Positions 17,040 to 24,104 of a stretch of DNA of 45,000 bases are shown piece by piece. Made by a program: the position numbers and the translations under genes. Where the stretch lies: assembly GCF_900114585.1 (NCBI RefSeq), contig NZ_FOTL01000013.1:1-45000 (forward strand), read 5' to 3'. Under the pieces are notes generated by a model. That model saw only the letters and a list, made by a program, of their open reading frames with translations. It searched no databases and was not told the DNA's origin. The stretch's first letter is position 1. Every line of letters starts with the position of its first letter. The stretch comes from Methanobrevibacter olleyae (GTDB taxonomy: Archaea > Methanobacteriota > Methanobacteria > Methanobacteriales > Methanobacteriaceae).

Positions 17040-17333
17040 ATGGAATTAAGTCAAAGTGATAAATATTTAATTGTAATAGGAATTATATTTTGTATTGCAT
17101 TAGCAGTATTATCTCCTTATATTGCATCTGGTGATCCTGACGGGCTAGAAAAATCTGCTGAAGATGCTGCAGTTGGCGAAGATCTTGAATCTGCAGTAAT
17201 TGAGTCACCATTTCCAGACTATAGCTATGAACCTTTAGACAAATTAGGTGAAATCGGTGTTTTAATATTCGGCGGTCTGATAACACTGGCTCTTGGTTTA
17301 GGTATAGGTTATGCATTAAAAAAGTCTGAATAA
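17040..17333 (+). CDS. PDGLE-domain NikN/CbiN-like accessory subunit of the Ni/Co transporter
   Basis: 97-residue membrane protein with an N-terminal helix (YLIVIGIIFCIALAVLSPYIA), the extracytoplasmic motif DPDGLEKSAED (about residues 31-41), a PDYSY segment and a C-terminal helix LIFGGLITLALGLGIGYAL. This is the PDGLE domain architecture found with NikM/CbiM proteins, especially nickel systems. An in-frame ATG exists at 17013 inside the cbiM end, but GGTGA (17032-17036) points to ATG 17040, which I use. It starts 11 bp after cbiM and is surely co-transcribed. A strong terminator follows. Confidence 0.88.
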   Translation: MELSQSDKYLIVIGIIFCIALAVLSPYIASGDPDGLEKSAEDAAVGEDLESAVIESPFPDYSYEPLDKLGEIGVLIFGGLITLALGLGIGYALKKSE

Positions 17334-17356
17334 ACTTATATATTTCTTCATTCAAA

Positions 17357-17420
17357 ATAATCTTAGGTTAATTATATTTTAATATATTTTAATCTAAGAT
17401 TATCCTACTTTTTTTCTTTT
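17357..17420 (+). terminator. Intrinsic terminator after the NikN-like gene
   Basis: Perfect 10-bp arms ATAATCTTAG (17357-17366) and CTAAGATTAT (17394-17403), extendable inward, followed by CCTAC and a long T-tract. It separates cbiM/nikN from cbiQ. Confidence 0.75.
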
Positions 17421-17656
17421 TTATTCTTTTTATTCTATTTTTTTAATTTTGGATATTTTATTTTTCTTGTTTTTTTAATTTTAAATAATTCACTTTAAAC
17501 TTTATTAGTAATACTTTTTAGCTTTTATTTAGCTAATTAGTAATAATTATTGATTTAAATGAATAAATATTTATAATTAAAAGGGAATATTTTATATTAG
17601 AAATTTTTTTAGATTTTGTATTTTTTTTAAAAAATTTTTAATCTGGTTGGGATAAA
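17421..17656 (+). promoter_or_regulatory. cbiQ promoter region with GTAATAC element
   Basis: GTAATAC at 17508-17514 and GTAATAA at 17540-17546 form a direct repeat with 32-bp spacing. A TATA-like ATTTATAATT follows near 17568-17577, so cbiQ may have its own promoter under the same control as cbiM. The ribosome binding site is GGTTGGGATAAA. Confidence 0.4.
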
Positions 17657-18487
17657 ATGGTTATAGAACAAGTTAGAACATTAGAATTTATTTCTTCTAA
17701 AGATACTATCATTCATAATTTAGAAGGTAGGGTAAAACTTGTTGCTATTTTATTGATTATCCTTTTTACTGTTTTTTCAGATAGATTAATTGTTCCAGTT
17801 GTATTGGAAGTATTCTTATTAATTATTATGTACTTGGCGAAATTATCTTTTAAATATAGCTTTAAAAGAGTAGTTCTTCTTTTGCCATTCGGTGGTTTTA
17901 TTATAGCACTTCAACCATTTATACACTCCGGTAATATTATTTGGCAAGGCCCTTATTCTTGGTTGTTTATAACAGACACGGGTTTAAATTGGACAGTTCT
18001 TTTATTTGCTAGGTTGATTGTTTGTTTAACAGCTATTGTTATTCTGTCATCTACATCTCCTATGCAAGAAGTGGTACAATCATTTAGAAAACTTGGAATG
18101 CCAAGAGATCTAGCTATGATTTTAGCTATTATGGTAAGGTTTTTATTTATTTTTGTAGAGGAATTAAGAGATATCCACCAATCAATGGCATCTAGAAACT
18201 TTGATCCTTTTAATTCTAATATTTCTTATAAGTGGAGATTGAAACAGGTAGGTTATAGCATAGCTATGATGTTTCTAAAAGCCTATGAGAAGGGAGAGAA
18301 CATTTATCTAAGTATGGCAAGTAGATGTTTTTCAGACAATTCTAATTTATACCATGCTAAAACTATTATAGGAAAACCAGAATATATTTATTTAGCTTTT
18401 ATAATTGCCATTATCCTTCTTTTAGAATTAATTGTATTGTTTTATTCTAATGATTTAGCTTACTTTGGCATTTCTTTATCTTTATAG
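17657..18487 (+). CDS. cbiQ: CbiQ/NikQ-type transmembrane (EcfT) component of a Ni/Co ECF transporter
   Basis: T component that couples the S component to ATPase subunits. The 276-residue protein has 5-6 hydrophobic helices and, in the cytoplasmic loops, the two coupling motifs that contact the ATPases: SMASRNFD (about residues 177-184) and SMASRCFS (about 215-222), both with the Ala-X-Arg core. The N-terminal KDTIIHNLEGRVKLVAILLI is typical of CbiQ. It is 323 bp behind the NikN-like gene, with a terminator and a promoter between. A CbiO/NikO ATPase gene would normally follow but none is present; instead the tandem RNA units begin about 130 bp downstream. Confidence 0.92.
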   Translation: MVIEQVRTLEFISSKDTIIHNLEGRVKLVAILLIILFTVFSDRLIVPVVLEVFLLIIMYLAKLSFKYSFKRVVLLLPFGGFIIALQPFIHSGNIIWQGPYSWLFITDTGLNWTVLLFARLIVCLTAIVILSSTSPMQEVVQSFRKLGMPRDLAMILAIMVRFLFIFVEELRDIHQSMASRNFDPFNSNISYKWRLKQVGYSIAMMFLKAYEKGENIYLSMASRCFSDNSNLYHAKTIIGKPEYIYLAFIIAIILLLELIVLFYSNDLAYFGISLSL

Positions 18488-18613
18488 ATTTAGAAATTTT
18501 CTTTTCTTAATTTTAAAGATTGTTTTCATTATTTATCTTTTAGCTTTGTTGAAATATTTTTTTCATTCTCTTTTTTTATTTTATTTTATTTTATTTTTAT
18601 ACACCCTTTAAAA

Positions 18614-18696
18614 TTTAGGTATGCCTAAAAATTTAGAAAGATTTATATACTATGAAGGTCAAATTATAATTAACAATAAATTTAGGTAAACCTAAA
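18614..18696 (+). promoter_or_regulatory. Promoter of RNA unit 1: DtxR-type palindrome - TATA - palindrome
   Basis: TTTAGG-TATG-CCTAAA (18614-18629), archaeal TATA box ATTTATATAC (18641-18650) preceded by a purine-rich GAAAG, then TTTAGG-TAAA-CCTAAA (18681-18696). Palindrome centres are 67 bp apart. The expected start is near 18670, so the second palindrome lies at about +10 to +26. Confidence 0.8.
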
Positions 18697-19030
18697 TATT
18701 ATTGTTTCTTTAAAAATCTTAATTATGTTGTTTATTAGTTCAGTTAATAGTGGTCTAAAGTTTTTATAAATAACTATATTATTTGATCTTCCTCCCTTTC
18801 TTTAGATTATTGTTAACTTCTAAAATGATTTTCACAAAGAGGCATCATTTTCTTTTGCAGATTATGATTCTTTTTATGAAATTCATTGTTGAATTAATAA
18901 GGACATTTTATGATTATTAAGGACCATTTTAAAAAATAACTTAATGTTATTTAGCAATCTCCAAAGTTGGTACATAGTATTCTTTAATCCCAGGTTTGCT
19001 ATGTACTGCCTCTTATTTTATTATTTTTTT
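18670..19030 (+). ncRNA. Putative iron-regulated small RNA 1 (tandem pair)
   Basis: Predicted transcript of about 350 nt with no ORF above a few codons. Elements in order: a C-rich segment CTTCCTCCC (18788-18796); the core CATCATTTTCTTTTGCA (18843-18859), shared with unit 2; a hairpin AAATAAC-TTAAT-GTTATTT (18934-18952); an unpaired CTCCAAAGTTGG (18959-18970); and a terminator hairpin (GTACATAG 18970-18977 with CTATGTAC 18999-19006) followed by T-rich DNA. CUCC and CCUCCC can pair with Shine-Dalgarno sequences. A 9-codon ORF at 18910-18939 (MIIKDHFKK) has an AAGGA site but no counterpart in unit 2. The promoter is of the metal-repressed type. Boundaries are inferred. Confidence 0.65.
18970..19030 (+). 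terminator. Terminator hairpin of RNA unit 1
   Basis: 8-bp stem GTACATAG/CTATGTAC with a 21-nt loop, followed by TGCCTCTTATTTTATTATTTTTTT. Confidence 0.55.
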
Positions 19031-19048
19031 ATATATATTTTTAAATAT

Positions 19049-19131
19049 TTTAGGTATGCCTAAAAATTTAGAAAGATTTATATACTATGAAGACTAAATT
19101 ATAATTAACAATAAATTTAGGTAAACCTAAA
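19049..19131 (+). promoter_or_regulatory. Promoter of RNA unit 2: DtxR-type palindrome - TATA - palindrome
   Basis: TTTAGG-TATG-CCTAAA (19049-19064), TATA box ATTTATATAC (19076-19085), TTTAGG-TAAA-CCTAAA (19116-19131). Centre spacing is 67 bp, as in unit 1. The whole 83-bp block differs from unit 1 at only about two positions. Expected start is near 19105. Confidence 0.8.
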
Positions 19132-19460
19132 TTATTGTGTTATTGAATAAAAATCTGTAATAATCTTATTAATGATAAGTTCTTAAATTCAAGTTAAATT
19201 CTAGATAGTATTAGTTTAATCATAAGAATCTAAATTCCTTGAATTTAGAATTTATTATTAATTGTTTAGTTAATGAATTTTACTTTAAACACACATCATT
19301 TTCTTCTGCATATAATCGCTTTTAAAAAGTAAAATTTAGGGTCCAACTAACAAAGGTTATACTTAAATCTTCAAATACTAGTAAATAATATTTGGTTTAT
19401 TATTTACCTCAACCTCCAAAGTTAGTTCATAGCATTGCTATGAATTTTCTTTTCTTTTTT
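19105..19460 (+). ncRNA. Putative iron-regulated small RNA 2 (tandem pair)
   Basis: Predicted transcript of about 345 nt, paralogous to unit 1 and offset by 435 bp. Elements: a 9-bp hairpin TCTAAATTC-CTT-GAATTTAGA (19229-19249); the shared core CATCATTTTCTTCTGCA (19294-19310); a perfect 10-bp hairpin GTAAATAATA / TATTATTTAC (19381-19407); an unpaired CTCAACCTCCAAAGTTAG (19408-19425); and a terminator hairpin TTCATAG-CATTG-CTATGAA (19426-19444) with a T-tract. The hairpin before CTCCAAAG differs in sequence from unit 1 but keeps the shape. No ORF of note is present and none is shared with unit 1. Function by base-pairing is inference. Confidence 0.65.
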
Positions 19461-19462
19461 TA
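19426..19462 (+). terminator. Terminator hairpin of RNA unit 2
   Basis: 7-bp stem TTCATAG/CTATGAA with a 5-nt loop, followed by TTTTCTTTTCTTTTTTTA. Confidence 0.7.
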
Positions 19463-19531
19463 TTTATTTTTAGCATGTTTTATTATTCTATTTTATATTC
19501 TATATATCTCTGATTTAATTGTTTTATTTTT

Positions 19532-20854
19532 TTAATAAATTCTTATACCTTTATCCTTTAGAATTAGCGCTAGATAAATAAAGCTTGCTATAAAAAAGTA
19601 GAATAAAACTTGTATGTCTAATATTCCAGTTTCTACTCCTAAAATAGAATAGGTTAAAATTAAGCTGTATAGAACAATATAAAATGAGTCTTTTGTAATT
19701 TTAATGATCTTATATCCAGTTCCTAATATAAATCCCAGTAGAGACATTTCTACAACTACACCGATTTTACCAAAATCTACAATCATCTGACCTAATAGTG
19801 TAGGAGTTACAGTTACCTCTGTTCTCCAAGCTATTAATTTCCCCACTAACATTCTAGGTCCAAGAGGGCTTCCAGGCATTGAACTTGCTATCATTTTACC
19901 TTTTAAAAGCCCAAAGTTTCCAGAGATTTCATTTAATAAGTTTAAAACATGCATTGTAAAGTTTGCTCTAGATTCTAAAGTAGAAAAAGGATTTGTATTT
20001 GAACTAATTGCAAGTTCATTTAAAGATCTTAGATAACCAATTCCTATAATTGCTCCAACACCTAATAGTGTAGCTATAATCACTTCCCAAACAGATAATA
20101 TCCTAGCATAATAAGCAATTATAACCATCATAAGCAAAATAGCAATAATCGGTGTTCTATATTGTAGTGTAAGGACAGTTATAATTCCTATACTTGTTAA
20201 AACTAAAAATCTAAATCTTGCTTGGCTGCGACTAATTTCATTATTTTTAAATTGATTTAAATAGTGTGATGCGATTAGGCCAATTCCAGGAATTATTAAA
20301 AAAACAGGCATTGTAAGTGCTGGCTTAAGGGAGTATCTTAAAGAGGATTTTAATATTGGCAATCCTCCAACAGATGCAATGCTTATAAATAAAAATATAA
20401 TTCCAATTAAACTAAGACAAAAACCAATTGAATATATGTCTTTTGTGTTGAATAATGGAATACTATTGTCATTATCTCTGTTTTTACTGTCTTCAGTGTT
20501 TTGATTATTTAAAATAAATCTTGGAAATATTATTGATCCAATAAAAAAACTAATAAATGCAATAACTATGGTATTTTGCAAATCTTTTGATATAGGGTCT
20601 GTAGCAAGAAGTAAAAAAAGAGTAAATGTAAATAAAACAATAAGAGGTGAAAATAATTCTTCTTTTAATATTTTACTTTTATCTACAAATGATAAAAATT
20701 TTTCACTTGGATATAATCTCTTAAAATAGCTATTAATCCATTTATTTTCAATAAATCCAAGTATTTTGAATATGCTTGTAAATAAAAATGAGTTTCTAAG
20801 TGTATTTTCTATATTTCTAGTTATTGTGCTAATAATAGAATATATCAAGCTCAT
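19532..20854 (-). CDS. Polytopic membrane protein, oligosaccharide repeat unit polymerase-like
   Basis: 440 residues with about 11-12 hydrophobic helices, a short basic N-terminus and a long external loop before the last helices. The loop carries NFTMHVLNLLNEISGNFGLLKGKMIASSMPGSPLGPRMLVGK and WRTEVTVTPTLLGQMIVDFG, a pattern (large loop with conserved Arg/Pro/Gly, then FGKIG-V-E) typical of Wzy-like O-antigen or archaeal surface-polysaccharide polymerases. The likely role is joining oligosaccharide units outside the membrane for pseudomurein-associated or surface glycans. Assignment is by topology and pattern only. The ATG follows AAAGTGAAAAT. It is last of a minus-strand group with 21020-21811 and the ferredoxin. 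Confidence 0.65.
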   Translation of the reverse strand: MSLIYSIISTITRNIENTLRNSFLFTSIFKILGFIENKWINSYFKRLYPSEKFLSFVDKSKILKEELFSPLIVLFTFTLFLLLATDPISKDLQNTIVIAFISFFIGSIIFPRFILNNQNTEDSKNRDNDNSIPLFNTKDIYSIGFCLSLIGIIFLFISIASVGGLPILKSSLRYSLKPALTMPVFLIIPGIGLIASHYLNQFKNNEISRSQARFRFLVLTSIGIITVLTLQYRTPIIAILLMMVIIAYYARILSVWEVIIATLLGVGAIIGIGYLRSLNELAISSNTNPFSTLESRANFTMHVLNLLNEISGNFGLLKGKMIASSMPGSPLGPRMLVGKLIAWRTEVTVTPTLLGQMIVDFGKIGVVVEMSLLGFILGTGYKIIKITKDSFYIVLYSLILTYSILGVETGILDIQVLFYFFIASFIYLALILKDKGIRIY

Positions 20855-20904
20855 ATTTTCACTTTATTATTTTAATTAGTTTTTTTTTAAAATATTTATA
20901 AAAA

Positions 20905-21030
20905 TTATTGTTTTTAATAATTTTAATGAGTAGTTTTTTTAATGTTTTAAGTTTGTTGTTTTTAATAATTTTAATGAGTAGTTTTTTTTAATGTTTTAAG
21001 TTTGTTGTTTTTAATAATTTTAATTAGTTG
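20905..21030 (-). repeat. 50-bp tandem array (3 copies) from the 3' end of the upstream minus gene
   Basis: TTTTTAATAATTTTAAT(G/T)AGT(A/T)GTTTT recurs near 20910, 20960 and 21010. The third copy contains the stop codon of the 21020-21811 gene. Confidence 0.9.
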
Positions 21031-21811
21031 TTTTAACGATATTTAAAGTATTAAAAGATGATTGAATAGCTACAGAATCATTAGGAGTTGAATTATAAAT
21101 TCTAATTTGGATTTCACTTGTTTGGCCATTAAAGTCTCCTAATACATTGCTAACTATTTCAAAATCAGTTTTATTAGCTCTATTGATCTCAAGTACCTCC
21201 TCTTTACCACTTTTTAAAACAATGCAGGGTTTTTTATTTTTATTTAAAGCATTTAATAATTTCTGATATTTTACACTATCTAAGTTATCTATAGCTAAGG
21301 CTGTACTGATTTCATAGTCAGTTCCATTAGGTATTTCGGATATTAAGTCATTAAAATTATTTATTTCTTTTGGTGCAACTAAAAAATCTGTAATATTTGT
21401 ATAAGTATCACCATTTGTTTCTAAGCTTATTTGATCGATGAATACATCTGCATTTGGCATGTCTTTGTAGAATCCAGCAATTAATTTTTTACCATTATTA
21501 TCTATTAAAATGTTTACTTTATCATTCTCAGCTTCTCCAAGCCATAGGACTGTACCATTTATCTGAACTTTCTCACCTGTATTTGATTTAGTACCAACTA
21601 CAGTGCTTGAAACTTTATTTCCATTTTGATAATAATCTAAATAGGTTTCAAGTATTTTATTATGGGTTGATAAATCAAAAGAAGTAGCAGATGCATTTGA
21701 TGAATCATCATCTGCCATATGGTAAATAGCAAATCCTACTGCACCAATGATGCAGATTATTATTAAAATATCAATAATTGTAATTTTATTTAAAAATTTT
21801 GGTTTTTTCAT
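21020..21811 (-). CDS. Membrane-anchored extracytoplasmic protein of unknown function
   Basis: 263 residues. An N-terminal basic segment (MKKPKFLNK) precedes one hydrophobic helix, ITIIDILIIICIIGAVGFAIYHM (about residues 10-32), which probably acts as an uncleaved signal-anchor. The rest is polar, rich in Asn, Asp, Ser and Thr, with alternating beta-like strands, as expected for an extracellular domain. The I-D-I-L-I-I start resembles DUF4330-type anchored proteins, but I cannot assign a family with confidence. The ribosome binding site is AGGTTAAAAC. It lies 137 bp after the ferredoxin gene and before the polymerase-like gene on the same strand. Confidence 0.75.
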   Translation of the reverse strand: MKKPKFLNKITIIDILIIICIIGAVGFAIYHMADDDSSNASATSFDLSTHNKILETYLDYYQNGNKVSSTVVGTKSNTGEKVQINGTVLWLGEAENDKVNILIDNNGKKLIAGFYKDMPNADVFIDQISLETNGDTYTNITDFLVAPKEINNFNDLISEIPNGTDYEISTALAIDNLDSVKYQKLLNALNKNKKPCIVLKSGKEEVLEINRANKTDFEIVSNVLGDFNGQTSEIQIRIYNSTPNDSVAIQSSFNTLNIVKTTN

Positions 21812-21947
21812 AGTTTTAACCTATATTTGATTTTTATTGAATTATTAGCATTATCAGCACTATCAGTATTATTAGCACCGTTAGCATGTTATTATCCTTA
21901 GTATTGGCCTTGTTTTATTCCCATTTTATTACTATTTTATTTCTATT

Positions 21948-22118
21948 TTATTCTTCTTCGTATATTGCACCTAAAGGACAGATATCTAAGCATATACCAC
22001 AATCATCGCAACCATCTTTAATTATCATTGCATATCCTTTTTTTTCAATTAATTCTTTTGGACAGATAGGTATACATTTTTCACACACTCCACATTCCTC
22101 TAAATCAATTACTATCAA
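21948..22118 (-). CDS. Small 2[4Fe-4S] ferredoxin
   Basis: A 56-residue protein with two complete CX2CX2CX3CP motifs (Cys9, 12, 15, 19 and Cys37, 40, 43, 47). It is a bacterial-type two-cluster electron carrier in the cytoplasm. The start is TTG (plus-strand position 22118) behind GAGGCGATAAA; there is no better start. It falls just below common ORF length cut-offs and is easy to miss. Donor and acceptor are unknown. It lies upstream of an anchored protein and a polymerase-like protein on the same strand, which is not an obvious functional group. Confidence 0.92.
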   Translation of the reverse strand: MIVIDLEECGVCEKCIPICPKELIEKKGYAMIIKDGCDDCGICLDICPLGAIYEEE

Positions 22119-22380
22119 TTTATCGCCTCATAAAATATAAAAATAAATTTTATAATTAATTTACTATAATAATATTTTTTATAATAGAGCTATTTTTTTA
22201 TTATAATAAAATTTTTTATAATAGAACTATTTTAGTTAATTAATACTATTTTAAATTATAATTATTTTTCTTTATATAATTTTGTAATATTTAGCTAAAA
22301 TTTTATCTTTTTTCTTTGAAGATACTCTTTTTTCTATTTATTTTTAATATTTATTATCGAATTCTCTAGTTATCCACAAC

Positions 22381-22392
22381 CTTTATATATAA
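22381..22392 (+). promoter_or_regulatory. TATA box of tRNA-Leu
   Basis: CTTTATATATAA lies about 30-40 bp upstream of the mature tRNA 5' end, a good archaeal TATA element. Confidence 0.6.
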
Positions 22393-22422
22393 TAAGGTTC
22401 AACATTATATTGTTGTTATTAT

Positions 22423-22505
22423 GCAAGGGTGCCCGAGCGGCCAAAGGGGAAGGACTTAAGATCCTTTGGTGTAGGCCTTCGAGGGTTCAAATCCCTTCCC
22501 TTGCA
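22423..22505 (+). tRNA. tRNA-Leu (anticodon UAA)
   Basis: 83 nt with a 7-bp acceptor (GCAAGGG/CCCTTGC), discriminator A, an anticodon stem AAGGA/TCCTT with loop CTTAAGA (anticodon TAA), a long variable arm (GTGTAGGCCTTC) and a T-arm GAGGGTTCAAATCCCTT. This is a class II leucine tRNA. CCA is not encoded. Confidence 0.96.
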
Positions 22506-22590
22506 CTTAAATTATTATATTTTCGCGTTCTTAAATTTTTAAGAAATAATAACTTTTTTTAGAATTTATTCTATCTTTATTTAATTTTTT

Positions 22591-22663
22591 GCCTTAGTGG
22601 CTCAGCCGGTAGAGCGCCACCTTGGTAAGGTGGAAGTCGGGGGTTCGAATCCCCCCTAAGGCT
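22591..22663 (+). tRNA. tRNA-Thr (anticodon GGU)
   Basis: 73 nt with acceptor GCCTTAG/CTAAGGC, discriminator T, anticodon stem CCACC/GGTGG with loop TTGGTAA (anticodon GGT), and T-arm GGGGGTTCGAATCCCCC. It lies 85 bp after tRNA-Leu; no clear separate TATA box is seen, so co-transcription is possible. CCA is not encoded. Confidence 0.96.
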
Positions 22664-22963
22664 TTTTTTCTAATTAATTTAAATTAATTAGTTTTTTTTT
22701 AATGCAAGATAAGTTGTTTTTTTAATCTAGTCTATTTAAGGTATCATTACTTAAATAGTAATTTTTAAGTTTTTTTTAAATCAAGAGATTATTTTTTCTT
22801 TTTTTCATCTAAATCGTAAAATTTTATAATCAATTAATTTAAATATAAGAATAAGTATATTTTATTTAGAGTTTAGAAAAATATAAAGATTTAAAATATA
22901 AAATTAATATAAATTTTAATTGTAAATATGCAAATTTATAAATGAAATAATGTGGGTGATACA

Positions 22964-23923
22964 TTGGTTAAACATTTTAATATTATAATGGCAGCACTTA
23001 TTTCTGGAACTGTAGCATTATTTACCTCTGTTTTAGGAGTTTCAGGTACTGTTATTGGAGCTGTATTAAGTTCATTTCTCTATCAATTACTTTCAGGATA
23101 TTCAGAAGAAAAATATGATGCAGGTGCTTTGAGAAAACCTAAATTAGCTAATGAAATAGTTTACATATTTCCATTAGTTGTTATAGGAATTATAGAATTA
23201 ATATTTTTACTATCAGCATTACATTATAGATTTTATATGATTTTTGATATTTTAGAAGCTGCTGTAGCAAATAATTTATTTAGATTGATGGGTATTGGCT
23301 TAATCATTTTAGGAGCTTATCCATATTTTGATTCAAATAATATTGATAAACGTAATGGTACCGTTGTTTTATCAATAGGAGTATTGTTACTTTTAAGAGG
23401 TTTAATGGACATAACTGATATAACATCAAAGATATTCTATGCATTGTTCTATAGATTTGATTACTTATTCGCTTTATTTGTAGTTATTGCACTGATAGTT
23501 GTTATATTAAATATTTTAATATCTTCTGGTAATTTAAAAATACTTGGCTCAGATGGTTTTATTAATAATCATAAACCTAAAACTGGTGCAAGAAAAGTAG
23601 ATACTTCATTTAATGAGGATGCTTCTTCAGATACTTCATTTAATAAAGATGTTTCTTTAAATGGAGATATGGAACACGATACTCCAAATTATGATGATTA
23701 TGGTAATTTCTATGATGATTCTAATTATGATGATTCATATATTAATCATAAAAAAAATCCTAAGCAACCTCCAATTTATAAAGAGGAAATTATTCTTGTA
23801 AACAATCCAGATGATCCTAATAATCCAATTAAAAAAAGAATTTTAAAAAGAGTTAAACAAGATAATGATTATAATGATCATGGGGATTATGATGATATGT
23901 ATATTGTTGATGAGATAGATTAA
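22964..23923 (+). CDS. Membrane protein of unknown function with acidic tail
   Basis: About 319 residues. The N-terminal half has a glycine-rich hydrophobic opening (ALISGTVALFTSVLGVSGTVIGAVLSSFLYQLL, residues about 10-42) that may be a helical hairpin, then four more hydrophobic helices to about residue 190. The C-terminal third is polar and rich in Asp, Asn and Tyr, ending in a mixed-charge segment (NNPDDPNNPIKKRILKRVKQ). I do not recognise the family. The start was chosen as TTG 22964 because GTGGGTGAT (22952-22960) then serves as ribosome binding site; a GTG at 22952 would put that site inside the gene. Confidence 0.75.
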   Translation: MVKHFNIIMAALISGTVALFTSVLGVSGTVIGAVLSSFLYQLLSGYSEEKYDAGALRKPKLANEIVYIFPLVVIGIIELIFLLSALHYRFYMIFDILEAAVANNLFRLMGIGLIILGAYPYFDSNNIDKRNGTVVLSIGVLLLLRGLMDITDITSKIFYALFYRFDYLFALFVVIALIVVILNILISSGNLKILGSDGFINNHKPKTGARKVDTSFNEDASSDTSFNKDVSLNGDMEHDTPNYDDYGNFYDDSNYDDSYINHKKNPKQPPIYKEEIILVNNPDDPNNPIKKRILKRVKQDNDYNDHGDYDDMYIVDEID

Positions 23924-24100
23924 TTTTCTTAATTTTACTAATTTTTTTATTTTTTTAATATTATTTGGTGGTTTTTCTTAATTTTACTAATTTTTTTATT
24001 TTTTTAATATTATTTGGTGGTTTTTCTTAATTTTACTAATTTTTTTATTTTTTTAATATTATTAGATTGATTTTCTTAATTTTATCAATTTTTTAATATT
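23921..24100 (+). repeat. 50-bp tandem array (3-4 copies) from the membrane protein gene's 3' end
   Basis: TTTTTCTTAATTTTACTAATTTTTTTATTTTTTTAATATTATTTGGTGG units begin near 23924, 23973, 24022 and 24070 (last partial). The first overlaps the stop codon; the array fills the convergent gap to tfs. Confidence 0.93.
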
Positions 24101-24104
24101 TTAT

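Noticed and set aside
18910-18939. Nine-codon ORF (MIIKDHFKK) in RNA unit 1
   Set aside because: It has an AAGGA site, but there is no equivalent in the paralogous RNA unit 2, so I do not call it a gene; a dual-function RNA is not excluded.
21886-22140. Plus-strand 84-codon ORF
   Set aside because: The opposite strand encodes an unmistakable two-cluster ferredoxin (21948-22118) with eight correctly spaced cysteines.
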